From positions 1 through 38,940 of the forward strand of contig JBAVEL010000183.1 of assembly GCA_049587715.1 (NCBI GenBank): a stretch of 38,940 bases of DNA, in the 5' to 3' direction. The notes under the pieces are model-generated. The model made no database searches. It saw nothing but the letters and a program-made list of their open reading frames with translations, and had not been told where the DNA came from. Both the position numbers and the translations under genes were made by a program. Positions 7,976 through 16,690 of the stretch are shown here, piece after piece. Origin of the DNA: JBAVEL01 sp049587715 (lineage in GTDB: Bacteria > Bacteroidota > Ignavibacteria > UBA10030 > UBA6906). Position 1 is the first letter of the stretch. Every line of letters starts with the position of its first letter.

Positions 7976-9045
7976 CGCCGCACCTGCGAGTCCAGATAGG
8001 GGAGGAGGTTCGTCTCCACGATGCTGCGCCAGGAGTGCTGCATGGCTTCCCGCCGGATCGCCACCGGGTCGTACGTCCCCAGCCGCTCCAGCACACGCTC
8101 CAGCCCCGCTGCGAAGGCATCGGGGTCGTCCTGGACGAGAACCCCGTTCGCATCCACGATCATCTTCCTGTTCGAGCTGTTGGCGGTGGCCACGACGGGC
8201 ATCCCCGCCAGCAGGTACTCGTAGGTCTTGGTGTAGGGTTGGGGTTCCTGGCGCGCCACGATCGGAACATAGACCACCCCGACATTGCACCGGGAGAAGT
8301 GGGGGGGAAGATCCCGGTGAGGCACCAGGCCATGGAACCGGATCAGGTCCCGGTTCGCGGCGGATCCAATGGCGGCCTCCATACGCCCGGCATCCGCCGG
8401 GAGACCGAAGCCGATGATGTCGTAGGAGACCGCAGCCCGCCCGCGCACCTTCGAGGCAAAGCGGTCGAATCCCCGGACGGTTTCGTCAATACGGCGACCG
8501 TCGAACGTCCCCACATAGAGAAGCCGCAGCGCATTCAGGGGGGCCGGCCGGATGTCCCAGGGTTCCGCCCCCAGGGGGAGGATGTGGCATTTCTTCGGGG
8601 GGATCCGGAGCAGCGCCCTCAGTTCTTCGGTAATGACCGTGACGCGTCTGAACGGGATGGACTCCAGCCGGATCGCCGCATTGTAGAGAAGCCCCCGGAC
8701 CATGCCCGGGAGCACGTAACCGGTGCGGATATCCAGAATCAGCGTCCGGGACCGCCGCAGAATGGCGAGGAACGAGCACAAGCGGAAGTACACCACAAAC
8801 ACGACGTCGTAGTCATTCCCCCCCGTCTCCCGGAGGACCGCCGAGAGAAACCGCACCATCCGGACGACGAAAGCCCCGTCCCGGGGAATGTAGCGCACCT
8901 CCACTCCGGGCTCCTCGATTCGCTTCTGGCCGTAATCCCAGCACAGACAGACGGGACGGTAGCGGTGCTTCAGATACCGGCAGGAGTAGTACGTGTCGCT
9001 GTGGTAACCGAACTGGGCCATGTTGATGATGAGGATCCGCTTCAT
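7972..9045 (-). CDS. Glycosyltransferase, GT-B fold (GT4-like)
   Basis: A 357-residue predicted glycosyltransferase. It begins MKRILIINMAQFGYHSDTYY. It contains an inter-domain stretch LRLLYVGTFDGRRIDETVRG and, in the C domain, LPPHFSRCNVGVVYVP followed by TKTYEYLLAGMPVVATANS, the typical donor-site region of GT4 enzymes (acidic E in TKTYEYL). The ATG at 9045 overlaps the polymerase stop as ATGA, and GAGG lies five bases upstream. The longer open frame starting at 9381 is a shadow of the polymerase gene. It probably adds one residue of the repeat unit on the cytoplasmic side. Sequence alone does not give donor or linkage. Confidence 0.85.
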   Translation of the reverse strand: MKRILIINMAQFGYHSDTYYSCRYLKHRYRPVCLCWDYGQKRIEEPGVEVRYIPRDGAFVVRMVRFLSAVLRETGGNDYDVVFVVYFRLCSFLAILRRSRTLILDIRTGYVLPGMVRGLLYNAAIRLESIPFRRVTVITEELRALLRIPPKKCHILPLGAEPWDIRPAPLNALRLLYVGTFDGRRIDETVRGFDRFASKVRGRAAVSYDIIGFGLPADAGRMEAAIGSAANRDLIRFHGLVPHRDLPPHFSRCNVGVVYVPIVARQEPQPYTKTYEYLLAGMPVVATANSSNRKMIVDANGVLVQDDPDAFAAGLERVLERLGTYDPVAIRREAMQHSWRSIVETNLLPYLDSQVRR

Positions 9046-10328
9046 GATGCCTCTGCGGCCTTTGGCTCCGGTGCGGGTGTCTCGCGGAGCTCCGAGTGCT
9101 CCGCCTCCGCGTCCCCCTCCTCCCGGTGGATTCCCCCGACCCTGATCCAGGCAATGAAGTACGCCACGATGGCCGCAAAGGCCCTGTTGTAGGCGGAGTC
9201 GTGGTAAAACCACATGGCTCCAAGTGTGAAGAGCAGAAAGAGACGGAACCGCTTCATGTTGGGGGAAAGCCGCACCCGTGTTCTCATCCCCCCCAGCATG
9301 GGAAGTGCCAGCAGCAGGGCGAGGGCGATCCCCCCCTGGAACAGGACCGTATTCAGGAACGCCCGCGCCCCCTGGATCCACCAGATGGAGCGTGTGAACT
9401 GGGATGAATCAATGATGTTGCCCCCCATCAGCGTCCCGTACCCCAGCCCGATCAGGAAGGTGATCGGATCCCGGGCCATGATGTCCAGGGACATGGAGAG
9501 CTTCATCCCGCGCGGGTAGTCCCCCGTCTCCCGGTCCGTATGAAAGAGGTATTCCTGAAGGAACCGGTCGTCCAGCACCCGGCCCCAGTCCCCCACGTAT
9601 TCGGTATAGGCCATGCCCAGAAGATAGACCAGCGCCACTCCCAGAAACAGGGTAGGCACAGCCCGGTGGACCTGGCGGGAGAGCACCAGCAGGCCCAGGA
9701 ACACAGGCAACAGAAAGAAAGAGATCTTCGTCTCGTTGATGGCGCAGGGTATCAGGAGAACGCAGAACAGAAGCACCCTTCCGGTCTTGAAGGAATCCGC
9801 CTCCTCCGTGGAACCGGTCACCAGAATGAAATAGAACGCGCACATGAACATCAGCAGGGTCACCGCGTTCGTGGCGCCCCATCCCAGCGTCCCACCCACT
9901 GAATCGCTGGCGCCGTACTCCAGAAACTGCACGAACGACGACGGGATCTGGGCAAGGCAGAACAGGAGAAGGAGCGCCTGGAACACCCGCACGAACCGCT
10001 CCCGCACCTCCGACCGCATGAGGTAGTCGGCCACCACGAGACTGGAGAGGAAGAAAGCCGGCTCCCTGAGCCCGTTCAGGTGGGAGGTCATGCCGTCCCG
10101 GTCCAGGTTGTAGATCAGGGTGACGGTGGAAACGAGCGCAAGGGCTACGAGGGCGGTTCCCCCGAACACCCCGCGGCGCCGGAGAAGAACCACGAAGGCA
10201 AGGAGGATCAGGACAAAGTCGGACCCGACAGAGGCAAGCCGGATCGCCTGCTCGCTGCCGGACGTCCAGAACAGAAACTTGAAGCCGTTGAAGAGGAACA
10301 GGAGAAGAAAGATTACCAGTACGGTCAT
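9042..10328 (-). CDS. Wzy-like O-antigen/exopolysaccharide polymerase, multispanning
   Basis: A very hydrophobic 428-residue protein with about ten or more membrane segments, beginning MTVLVIFLLLFLFNGFKFLFW and ending in a charged cytoplasmic tail rich in Glu and Ala. A large loop between helices (residues about 250-310) contains RETGDYPRGMKLSMSLDIMA and a following FLIGLGYGTLMGG, the layout seen in Wzy/O-antigen ligase-type proteins (PF04932-like). Sequence conservation in this family is low, so the assignment rests on topology and position between export genes and glycosyltransferases. ATG 10328 is preferred; a TTG at 10382 in frame would add 18 polar residues and overlap the upstream gene. 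Its stop overlaps the next start by four bases. Confidence 0.75.
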   Translation of the reverse strand: MTVLVIFLLLFLFNGFKFLFWTSGSEQAIRLASVGSDFVLILLAFVVLLRRRGVFGGTALVALALVSTVTLIYNLDRDGMTSHLNGLREPAFFLSSLVVADYLMRSEVRERFVRVFQALLLLFCLAQIPSSFVQFLEYGASDSVGGTLGWGATNAVTLLMFMCAFYFILVTGSTEEADSFKTGRVLLFCVLLIPCAINETKISFFLLPVFLGLLVLSRQVHRAVPTLFLGVALVYLLGMAYTEYVGDWGRVLDDRFLQEYLFHTDRETGDYPRGMKLSMSLDIMARDPITFLIGLGYGTLMGGNIIDSSQFTRSIWWIQGARAFLNTVLFQGGIALALLLALPMLGGMRTRVRLSPNMKRFRLFLLFTLGAMWFYHDSAYNRAFAAIVAYFIAWIRVGGIHREEGDAEAEHSELRETPAPEPKAAEAS

Positions 10329-10359
10329 GCAGGGGACGGCGCTGTGTGGAACACCCCGG

Positions 10360-10899
10360 TTACCGGTTCGCGACGTAGACAATCTGGACCACCGCCGAGC
10401 TGATGATGGCGGCCGTGGTCATGAAGGAGAAGACGTCCCGTACCGTGAGCCAGGCGGTATGGTCGATGAATATGGTGTCCCCCGGGTAGAGGGCGAGCTT
10501 GGCGGGCTCCACGAGGTGGAGGTCCTCCAGATCCACCTCGATCACGATTCGGGTGACCGTGGTATCCCTCCGGATCACCCGCGTGATGCGGACGTCGTCC
10601 ATGTCCGCCCCCTCCGTGGGCCCTCCGGCGAAGGACAACAGCTGCACGAGGTCCGTTCCGCTGGGCACCTCATAGCGGCCGGGGCTTCTCACGAACCCCC
10701 AGACGTTCACCTGCATGGTCAGCTCCCCCGGTTTCCCGATGTAGTAGTACGAAGCCGTCGCCCCCCGCGCCAGTCCCGAGGCCAGCCCGCTCTCCTGCGC
10801 CTGTGCCGCCGCCATCTGCGGCACACAGCCCGCCAGGAGGGCTGCGTACGTCAGGATCAACGCCTTTCCCCGGAGCCGATCTCGCGTCTCAGCGTTCAT
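10360..10899 (-). CDS. Short polysaccharide export lipoprotein (OPX family, SLBB domain, GumB-like size)
   Basis: A 179-residue protein with a lipoprotein signal: hydrophobic stretch ILTYAALLAGC with the lipobox LAGC and acylated cysteine at 25. After the signal it has the beta-strand YYYIGKPGELTMQVNVWGFV and an SLBB-type segment SPGRYEVPSGTDLVQLLSFAGG. LYPGDTIFIDHT follows, then a C-terminal hydrophobic helix (about 157-176) that could cross the outer membrane like the Wza helix barrel. It is about half the length of Wza (near 380 residues) and lacks repeated SLBB domains, so it resembles the GumB-type short exporters. ATG 10899 overlaps the Wzc stop by 11 bases. It would form the periplasmic/outer-membrane exit channel partnered with the Wzc protein. 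Confidence 0.85.
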   Translation of the reverse strand: MNAETRDRLRGKALILTYAALLAGCVPQMAAAQAQESGLASGLARGATASYYYIGKPGELTMQVNVWGFVRSPGRYEVPSGTDLVQLLSFAGGPTEGADMDDVRITRVIRRDTTVTRIVIEVDLEDLHLVEPAKLALYPGDTIFIDHTAWLTVRDVFSFMTTAAIISSAVVQIVYVANR

Positions 10900-13228
10900 G
10901 GGTGCCCGCCCGGCTATGCCGTTTGGCGCCGGCCCTGCCGTTCCCGCTGTGATAGGAGTAGCCATAGTACCCGTAGCCCTTTCGTCCGTAAGGTATCCCG
11001 TAGGCCCGGCGAAGGTCCAGCCGGTTCAGCACGTAGCCGGCCACCTTCCCCCCGACCCCCTCGATGTGCTCCACGGCCCTCTCGATATCGGCCATGCGGG
11101 TGATCCCCGCGGAGGTGACGATGACGGCCCCGTCCACGATTGTGGAGAGCACGGTGGCGTCCGTCGCCGCCAGCACGGGTGATGCATCCAGGAGGATCAT
11201 GTCGTATTCCCTCCGGGCCTGGTCCAGGAGGGAACGCAACTCCTGGGACCCCAGCACCTCCGAGGGGTTGGGCGAGATGCTGCCCGCGCAGATCACATCC
11301 AGGTTCTTGATGACACCCGCCTGTACGGCCAGCTCATGCGCGCCCGTCCGGAAGAGGAGCTCGTTCAGGCCGGGCTTCGTCTGGATTCTGAAGAGATTGT
11401 GGATATTCGGCTTCCTCAGGTCACAGTCCACCAGAAGGGTCTTCTTTCCGCTCTGGGCGAAGGTGACGGCAAGGTTCGCCACCGTGGTGGACTTCCCCTC
11501 GGAAGGGTTCGGACTCGTCACCACGAGGATCCGGGGGGGATTCCCCTCCCTCGGGAAGCTCACGGCCGTCCGGAGGAGCCGGTAGGACTCGGCAATGGGA
11601 GAAAAGGGAAGCAGCAGGGTCAGAAGATGCGGGTCGATCTCCCGGGCAAACCGGTTCCGTTCGTCGTCCGGCGAGATCTCCTTCAGCTCCTCCTCCATCT
11701 CCATGACCGCCGCCAGCATCTGATACCCCTTCTTCTTGAAGTCCTCCGGGGTCTGGATCCGCACATCCAGCAGCTCCCGCACGAACACCACTCCAATGCC
11801 AAGTCCCAGACCGAGGAAGGCGCCCAGGAGCAGGTTCAGGATCATCTTGGGACTGGCAGGGGCCGTGGGGACATAGGCGGGATCCATGACCGTCACGTAG
11901 CCGAACTCAGACCGCTCGGAAATGGCCGCCTCGCTGTACTTCGACTCCACGAGCAGGTAGAGCTTCTCATTGCTCAACTTGGCCCGCTGGAGCCGGGCAA
12001 ACTGGATGCTCTTCTTGGGAATCCGCTCAAACTGGGCGTTGTACCCCCGGATGACGTCGTTGAGCGCCTGCTTCTTGGCGCGCAGGGATTGCATCTCGAT
12101 CTCGGTCTCGGCAATGTCCTGCTTCAACTGCCTCAGGTAGCCGGCCGGATCCGAACGGGTGTCCGCTGCCCGGGATGCGGGGAGCCGCTCGATGAACTCG
12201 TCGGTCCGGGCCTGGAGGTTCACCTTGAGCGCGGCAATCTGGGTGTCTATTTCCTTCAACCGATCGTTGTATATCTCCTGTCCGGACGCCTGGGGATTCT
12301 GCGCGATGGTCACATCCCGCTGGACCTCCAGCCTGGCGATCTCCTCCTGCAGCCCCCGGATGTACTGGTCGTTCGCCCCCCCCATCACCCGGGCCACGTC
12401 GGCCTCCTGCTGGGGGAACTGCTCCCGGTAGGAAGCCAGCTTGCGCGCGCGAGAGATGAGCTCGATGTCCACGGCGTCCCGGTTCGCCTCCAGGGCCGAG
12501 AGCTGTTCGATGACCTTCCGGGACTCATCATCCAGGGAGACGATTCCCTGGTTCTCCATGTAGTCCTGCATCGCCCCCTCGGACTCGTCCAGACCCTTGC
12601 GTTTGTCGCGGACCTGGTTTTCCAGGAACTCCCGCAGCGCCCGCGAGCGGGCGCGGCTGGTGTAGATGTTCCGGTCATGGTACACCTGGGCGTAGGTGTT
12701 GGCCACCAGGGCGGCCTCGCGGGGGTTCTCGCTGGAGGCCGTAATCCGGATCACGTCGGTCTCCCGCAAGGGGTCGAAATCCACCATCCCCATCAGGTTG
12801 CCCGAAACCTCGCCCAGGGAGGCTAACTCACGCTTCCCCTCCGGCTCATACGCGGAGTAGAGCACCGGGATGATCTCATAGTCGAGGGTATCCACGTAGC
12901 GCCGCTCCATGAGGCGGACAGCCACGCTGTCGGCCACCGAACGGGAGAGCAGGACCTCCATTTCGTTCTTGACGTTCTGGAGGATCGCGCGGGAAGGGGC
13001 GTCCAGACTCACCGGCACCGGCGGAAGACGCTGATCGATCAGGACGGTGGCGGACGCCTTGTAGACCGGTGTGACCAGTTTCGTGTACACGAAGGAAAGG
13101 ACGAGAATCGTGGCAAAGCTCCCCACCACGATCCATTTCCCCCTGATGAGAATCCCGATGTAGTCCTGGACGCTCCGTTCCGGACCGTGAGGCCTGTGAT
13201 GCCCTTGCTGCTGTGTGTTCTGTTTCAT
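10889..13228 (-). CDS. wzc: Wzc-like polysaccharide co-polymerase with BY-kinase domain
   Basis: A 779-residue inner-membrane protein. Transmembrane helix 1 (about 32-49) is followed by a periplasmic Wzz-type domain with long coiled-coil regions. Helix 2 (about 456-476) is followed by a cytoplasmic tyrosine autokinase. The kinase shows Walker A SPNPSEGKST (Lys 579), Walker A' LLVDCDLRKP and the Walker B region MILLDASPV. The C-terminus carries a tyrosine cluster (YGIPYGRKGYGYYGYSY) that is the usual autophosphorylation site. Cycles of phosphorylation in this family control oligomer state, chain length and export. It is the first gene of the unit, with a promoter at 13272-13299, and the downstream lipoprotein overlaps its end. 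Length and domain order match the fused proteobacterial type rather than split Firmicute pairs. Confidence 0.95.
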   Translation of the reverse strand: MKQNTQQQGHHRPHGPERSVQDYIGILIRGKWIVVGSFATILVLSFVYTKLVTPVYKASATVLIDQRLPPVPVSLDAPSRAILQNVKNEMEVLLSRSVADSVAVRLMERRYVDTLDYEIIPVLYSAYEPEGKRELASLGEVSGNLMGMVDFDPLRETDVIRITASSENPREAALVANTYAQVYHDRNIYTSRARSRALREFLENQVRDKRKGLDESEGAMQDYMENQGIVSLDDESRKVIEQLSALEANRDAVDIELISRARKLASYREQFPQQEADVARVMGGANDQYIRGLQEEIARLEVQRDVTIAQNPQASGQEIYNDRLKEIDTQIAALKVNLQARTDEFIERLPASRAADTRSDPAGYLRQLKQDIAETEIEMQSLRAKKQALNDVIRGYNAQFERIPKKSIQFARLQRAKLSNEKLYLLVESKYSEAAISERSEFGYVTVMDPAYVPTAPASPKMILNLLLGAFLGLGLGIGVVFVRELLDVRIQTPEDFKKKGYQMLAAVMEMEEELKEISPDDERNRFAREIDPHLLTLLLPFSPIAESYRLLRTAVSFPREGNPPRILVVTSPNPSEGKSTTVANLAVTFAQSGKKTLLVDCDLRKPNIHNLFRIQTKPGLNELLFRTGAHELAVQAGVIKNLDVICAGSISPNPSEVLGSQELRSLLDQARREYDMILLDASPVLAATDATVLSTIVDGAVIVTSAGITRMADIERAVEHIEGVGGKVAGYVLNRLDLRRAYGIPYGRKGYGYYGYSYHSGNGRAGAKRHSRAGTHER

Positions 13229-13271
13229 CCGCTTCCCAGATGTGAGATTCCGTCAGGCCGGGGAGCCTAAG

Positions 13272-13299
13272 TGTATAATATACGAAGATCGGCGCACAA
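13272..13299 (-). promoter_or_regulatory. Probable promoter of the wzc unit
   Basis: An AT-rich island stands out in GC-rich sequence. On the minus strand TTGTGC (13299-13294), a 16-base spacer, TATACA (13277-13272); shifting the -35 by one base gives TTTGTG with a spacer of 17. A leader of about 40 bases follows, ending with GGGAAG before the wzc ATG. The -10 region is nearly symmetric, so weak plus-strand activity cannot be excluded. Confidence 0.5.
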
Positions 13300-13450
13300 A
13301 TTCACCGGCGGGCCAGCCGCGGCCCATTCTCCAGAACGACCCCTCCCTCTGTTTGTTGCGCCAATGACGCACTTCCTCCCCACATCTTCGGTGCGGCAGG
13401 TCACATGCCCTGCACGCAGGGCGACCCCGGGGACCGCGCCGGCCTCGAGC

Positions 13451-13474
13451 CCCGCCGGCCGCTCTTCCGGCGGG
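13451..13474. repeat. Inverted repeat 3' of the GNAT-nitrilase gene
   Basis: CCCGCCGG (13451-13458), eight-base loop, CCGGCGGG (13467-13474), a perfect 8-bp stem. It lies about 40 bases beyond the stop of the minus-strand GNAT-nitrilase. No T-run follows on either strand, so it may be a transcript-end hairpin or a factor-dependent terminator rather than a classical intrinsic one. Confidence 0.4.
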
Positions 13475-13512
13475 AACCAGGACCGCCCCCTGGTGGACCT
13501 TCCCGGCGGATC

Positions 13513-15054
13513 TCAGACAGGTTTCTCCAGGCGGACACTGTAGAGATCGGTGCGCCGGTCCTTCCAGTTCAGCACCGTGCCGGTCTGGTGGTGCCTCTTC
13601 AAGAGCTCGAGATCCACGTCATCCACGATGACGGTTTCGATGTTGGGGGTGGTTTCGGCCACAATCGCATCCCTCGAAAACGGGATGTCCGCGGGGGAGA
13701 AAATGCCCGACTGGGCGTACTGCACGTCCATGTTGTCCACCGAAGGCAGATTCCCGACAGTTCCGGCAGTCACCGCATAAACGTGATTCTCGATGCAGCG
13801 GGCCTGGGCACAATACCGGACGCGCAGGTAGCCGTACCGCTCGTCCGTGGCAAACGGAACGAAGAAGATCTGTGCCCCCTTTTCGGCCGCGATCCTTCCA
13901 ACCTCGGGGAACTCGACATCATAGCATATTTGGATGGATACCTTCCCCCTGTCGGTGTCGAACACCTCGACGGAGTTTCCGCCCTCCACTCCCCACCATC
14001 GCCGCTCGGCAGGGGTGATGTGCAGCTTGTACTGCTTGTCGATGCCGCCGTTCCTGTGGAAGAGATACGCGACGTTGAAGAGCCTGCCCTCCTCGACACT
14101 GAAGAGCGAGCCCGCGATGATGTTGATGTCGAACTTCATCGCCAGCCTGCCGAAGAGCTCCAGGTAGCGCGGCCCGAAATCCGCAAGCTGCCGCACGGCA
14201 ATGCCCGGCCGGGCGGGCTCCGCGAAGGAAAGGAGCTGCATCGTGAAGAGCTCCGGAAAGAGGATGAAATCGCTCTTGTAGTCGGACGCAACATCCACGA
14301 AGTACTCCACCTGACGGGCGAACTCCTCGAAGCTCCGGATCATCCTCATCTGGTATTGTACGGCGCAGATTCTCACGGCCTGTGTCGCCACATATCGCCG
14401 GCGGACGTCCGGCTGGTAGTCCAGATTGACCCATTCCAGCAGGGTGGCGTTCCCCTGGGACTCCCGGTCGGCGGTCATGTAGCCGGTCAGAAGACGCACG
14501 ACGACGAACCCGTTGGACACCTGTGTGGTGAGCACCGGATCCACCAGCTCCTTGCGGATGACCCGATCCACGTACTCCCGTGGGGTCATGCTGTCCTTGT
14601 GGGCGTGATAGCCGGGGATGCGCCCGCCCAGCACGATGCGCATGAGGTTCATCTCGCGGGCCAGCCGCTTGCGCGCGTCATACAGCCGCCGCGCAAGCCG
14701 CATCCCCCGGTAATCGGGGTGCACCATGATCTCGATGCCGTACAGGGTGTTTCCCTGCGGGTTGTGGTTTCGAATGTATCCCTCATCCGCGATCTCCCGC
14801 CAACTGTGCCAATCCGCGTACATGGCGAAATCCAGGATGAGACTGCTGGAGGAGGCCACGAGCCGTCCGTTGTACTCGACGCACAGCTGCCCCTCGGGGA
14901 AGTGGGTGACCTGGCTTTCGAGCTGCTCCCGATTCCAGGGCCGCATCCCCGGAAAGCACACCTGCTGGAGCTCCGTGATCCGGTCGAAATCCCCGATCCG
15001 GATCGGCCGTACGACGATGTTGCCCTCGCCCGCGGCCGTGACGATTGTCTGCAT
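13513..15054 (-). CDS. GNAT acetyltransferase-nitrilase fusion (YhcX-like)
   Basis: A 513-residue two-domain protein. Residues about 12-210 are a GNAT N-acetyltransferase with the acetyl-CoA loop region IEIMVHPDYRGMRLARRLYD. Residues about 225-510 are a carbon-nitrogen hydrolase with the full triad: Glu 268 in FPELF, Lys 343 in YKLHITPAE and Cys 377 in ICYDVEFPE. This fusion is an established family (Bacillus subtilis YhcX and relatives) of unknown substrate; coupled acetylation and amide hydrolysis has been suggested by architecture only. ATG 15054 is chosen because AGGAGG lies eight bases upstream; an earlier in-frame ATG has no such site. It stands alone between the polysaccharide locus and two small genes. 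Confidence 0.92.
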   Translation of the reverse strand: MQTIVTAAGEGNIVVRPIRIGDFDRITELQQVCFPGMRPWNREQLESQVTHFPEGQLCVEYNGRLVASSSSLILDFAMYADWHSWREIADEGYIRNHNPQGNTLYGIEIMVHPDYRGMRLARRLYDARKRLAREMNLMRIVLGGRIPGYHAHKDSMTPREYVDRVIRKELVDPVLTTQVSNGFVVVRLLTGYMTADRESQGNATLLEWVNLDYQPDVRRRYVATQAVRICAVQYQMRMIRSFEEFARQVEYFVDVASDYKSDFILFPELFTMQLLSFAEPARPGIAVRQLADFGPRYLELFGRLAMKFDINIIAGSLFSVEEGRLFNVAYLFHRNGGIDKQYKLHITPAERRWWGVEGGNSVEVFDTDRGKVSIQICYDVEFPEVGRIAAEKGAQIFFVPFATDERYGYLRVRYCAQARCIENHVYAVTAGTVGNLPSVDNMDVQYAQSGIFSPADIPFSRDAIVAETTPNIETVIVDDVDLELLKRHHQTGTVLNWKDRRTDLYSVRLEKPV

Positions 15055-15126
15055 CTTCTTTGCCTCCTGTTGAATGCTTCTGCGGGGCAGGCACCGTGCC
15101 TCCACCCGGGAGATGCTGGCCGGGGC

Positions 15127-15393
15127 CTACCCCCCGAGGAGCAACTTCAGGAGCAGCCCGAGAAGCCCGACGGCGATGGCCCCCAGGAGGAACTTGAACT
15201 GCCACGACGCGCCTTCTCCGCCCCCCGCGGATGGCTGTCCTGGGGGGGCGTGTTCCCTCGCGGTGAGCGGTTCCCGAGGGGCCCCGGATCCGGATGCCCC
15301 TGCCTGTGCCTGAATGGCGGGTGGTGTTCCCCCTGTGTGACCCGGCCGGGAATCCTCCCGGTCTGCCGTATGCCGCTTCTTGTTCCTGGACAT
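15127..15393 (-). CDS. Small tail-anchored hypothetical protein
   Basis: An 88-residue protein that I do not recognise. It has a basic start (MSRNKKRHTADRED) and a low-complexity Gly/Ala/Pro-rich middle. One C-terminal hydrophobic helix (FKFLLGAIAVGLLGLLLKLL) leaves only two residues after it, so the protein would be held in the inner membrane with its body in the cytoplasm. The ATG is supported by GAGGAGGAC just upstream. It lies 72 bases before the GNAT-nitrilase start on the same strand and may be co-transcribed. No domain assigned. Confidence 0.65.
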   Translation of the reverse strand: MSRNKKRHTADREDSRPGHTGGTPPAIQAQAGASGSGAPREPLTAREHAPPGQPSAGGGEGASWQFKFLLGAIAVGLLGLLLKLLLGG

Positions 15394-15597
15394 CTTGTCC
15401 TCCTCTGGCTGGGGGGCCCCGGGTGTCGGGGCCCGTTCGGGACTCGCTCCGGCGCGCGATCGTGCACGCGGCCCGCATCCGGACCGTCGCCTCATGGGGA
15501 GTCGCCAATCTCACCCGACAAAAACGGGCGACGTGCCGGAGAATGCACGGAACCGCTCCGGGAACACACCGGGGCGGGACATGGACGCTTCAGACTC

Positions 15598-15951
15598 TCA
15601 GGAAACCGCTGAGGGGGGTGCCCGCACGGAGGCAGGGCCGACAGAATGGAATAGAACGGGGATGGATTCCGAGGGAACGCGTATCTCCTCTCCCTTTGCG
15701 GTGCCGCCCGGGGGCTGGGGGATCTCGGGATACTGCTCCGGGACCGGGGTCTGCTTCACGAGAGGGTGGTGGCGCCGGGGGAGGATGACCTTCCGGGGGA
15801 TTTCTTTGACAGGGCGCGCAGGAGCGGTCAGGGAGGCGGGGCCGCGGCCTGCATAGGCCGGCTGGAGAAGGGCGCAGGCCGACCCGAGGCCCATGGCGGC
15901 ATACACCAGGGCCAGGAGCAGAAGACCGCTGTCGCGCACCCTGAAGGACAT
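15598..15951 (-). CDS. Small exported or membrane-anchored hypothetical protein
   Basis: A 117-residue protein of unknown family. Its N-terminus has a charged start followed by a hydrophobic stretch (GLLLLALVYAAMGLGSACALL), which could be an uncleaved anchor, a signal peptide (possible cut after AYA near 32), or a weak lipoprotein signal at the cysteine of GSAC. The remainder is rich in Pro, Arg, Lys and Val, without recognisable repeats. AAGGAGAGG lies about seven bases before the ATG at 15951, which decides the start. It is divergent from the CoA-binding gene at 16148 and upstream of the tail-anchored small gene on the same strand. Confidence 0.6.
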   Translation of the reverse strand: MSFRVRDSGLLLLALVYAAMGLGSACALLQPAYAGRGPASLTAPARPVKEIPRKVILPRRHHPLVKQTPVPEQYPEIPQPPGGTAKGEEIRVPSESIPVLFHSVGPASVRAPPSAVS

Positions 15952-16147
15952 TCCTGACCTCTCCTTGGTTGCATTGTGGAGAGAACGGAGGAGAATGTCA
16001 AGGGGAAGGGCCCGTGGAAGCAGGTGGCGCGCGCATTTCGTACATTGAGGTGGATCGTTCCCCGGCGGCCGCAAGGCCCCGCGCCCGATGGCGCGCGCAA
16101 CGGGTGCGGCCCTTCACCCGAAGTCGGACTCTTCCAAGGATCACATC

Positions 16148-16609
16148 ATGTCCACACCCTCAGACGCTGCGGAGTTCCTGCGGCTCCGGAGGATCGCCGT
16201 CGCCGGGGTCTCCTCATCCCCCCGGAAGTTCGGCAGCATCGTGTTCCGGCACCTCCGGGATCGGGGATACGAAGTCATCCCACTCCACCCCCGCCTGGAC
16301 CGGTTCGACGGTATCAGGTGCCATCCCTCCCTTACAGCCGCCCCTTCAGGCATTGAAGGCGTTGTCACGGTGGTACCCCCCGCGGAGACGGAAAAGGTGG
16401 TCCGGGAGGCGGTCGGTGCGGGCGTGAAAAGCGTCTGGATGCAGCAGGGTTCCGAGTCGGATGCGGCAATCGCCTTCTGCTGCTCACAGGGGATGAACGT
16501 GGTGCACGGTCGGTGCATCCTCATGTTCTCCGAGCCCACAGGGTTCATCCACCGCCTGCACCGGTGGTTCTGGGAGCGCTTCGGAGGGGGAAGCCGCGCA
16601 TCCCGCTGA
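16148..16609 (+). CDS. CoA-binding domain protein (YccU-like)
   Basis: A 153-residue Rossmann-type protein. RRIAVAGVSSSPRKFGSIVF gives the nucleotide-binding loop, and YEVIPLHPRLDRFDGI and GVVTVVPPAETEKVV follow the order of the CoA_binding_2 family (YccU and relatives). SVWMQQGSESD and NVVHGRCILMF complete the fold. The biochemical role of this family is not established; some relatives bind CoA or a CoA disulfide. ATG 16148 has AAGGAT eight bases upstream; an earlier ATG at 16088 is in frame but lacks one. It is a single plus-strand gene ending 81 bases before the acr3 stop, so the two converge. Confidence 0.88.
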   Translation: MSTPSDAAEFLRLRRIAVAGVSSSPRKFGSIVFRHLRDRGYEVIPLHPRLDRFDGIRCHPSLTAAPSGIEGVVTVVPPAETEKVVREAVGAGVKSVWMQQGSESDAAIAFCCSQGMNVVHGRCILMFSEPTGFIHRLHRWFWERFGGGSRASR

Positions 16610-16690
16610 GAACCCCGGCACCCCGCCCCGGCACGGGCTTCTTCTTCGCGGGATCACGAGCCGACACGCCTCCCGCGCCGCCCGCCGGCT

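Noticed and set aside
13405..15612. Plus-strand open frame of 735 codons opposite the GNAT-nitrilase
   Set aside because: Composition typical of antisense reading in GC-rich DNA; the minus strand carries both intact catalytic domains.
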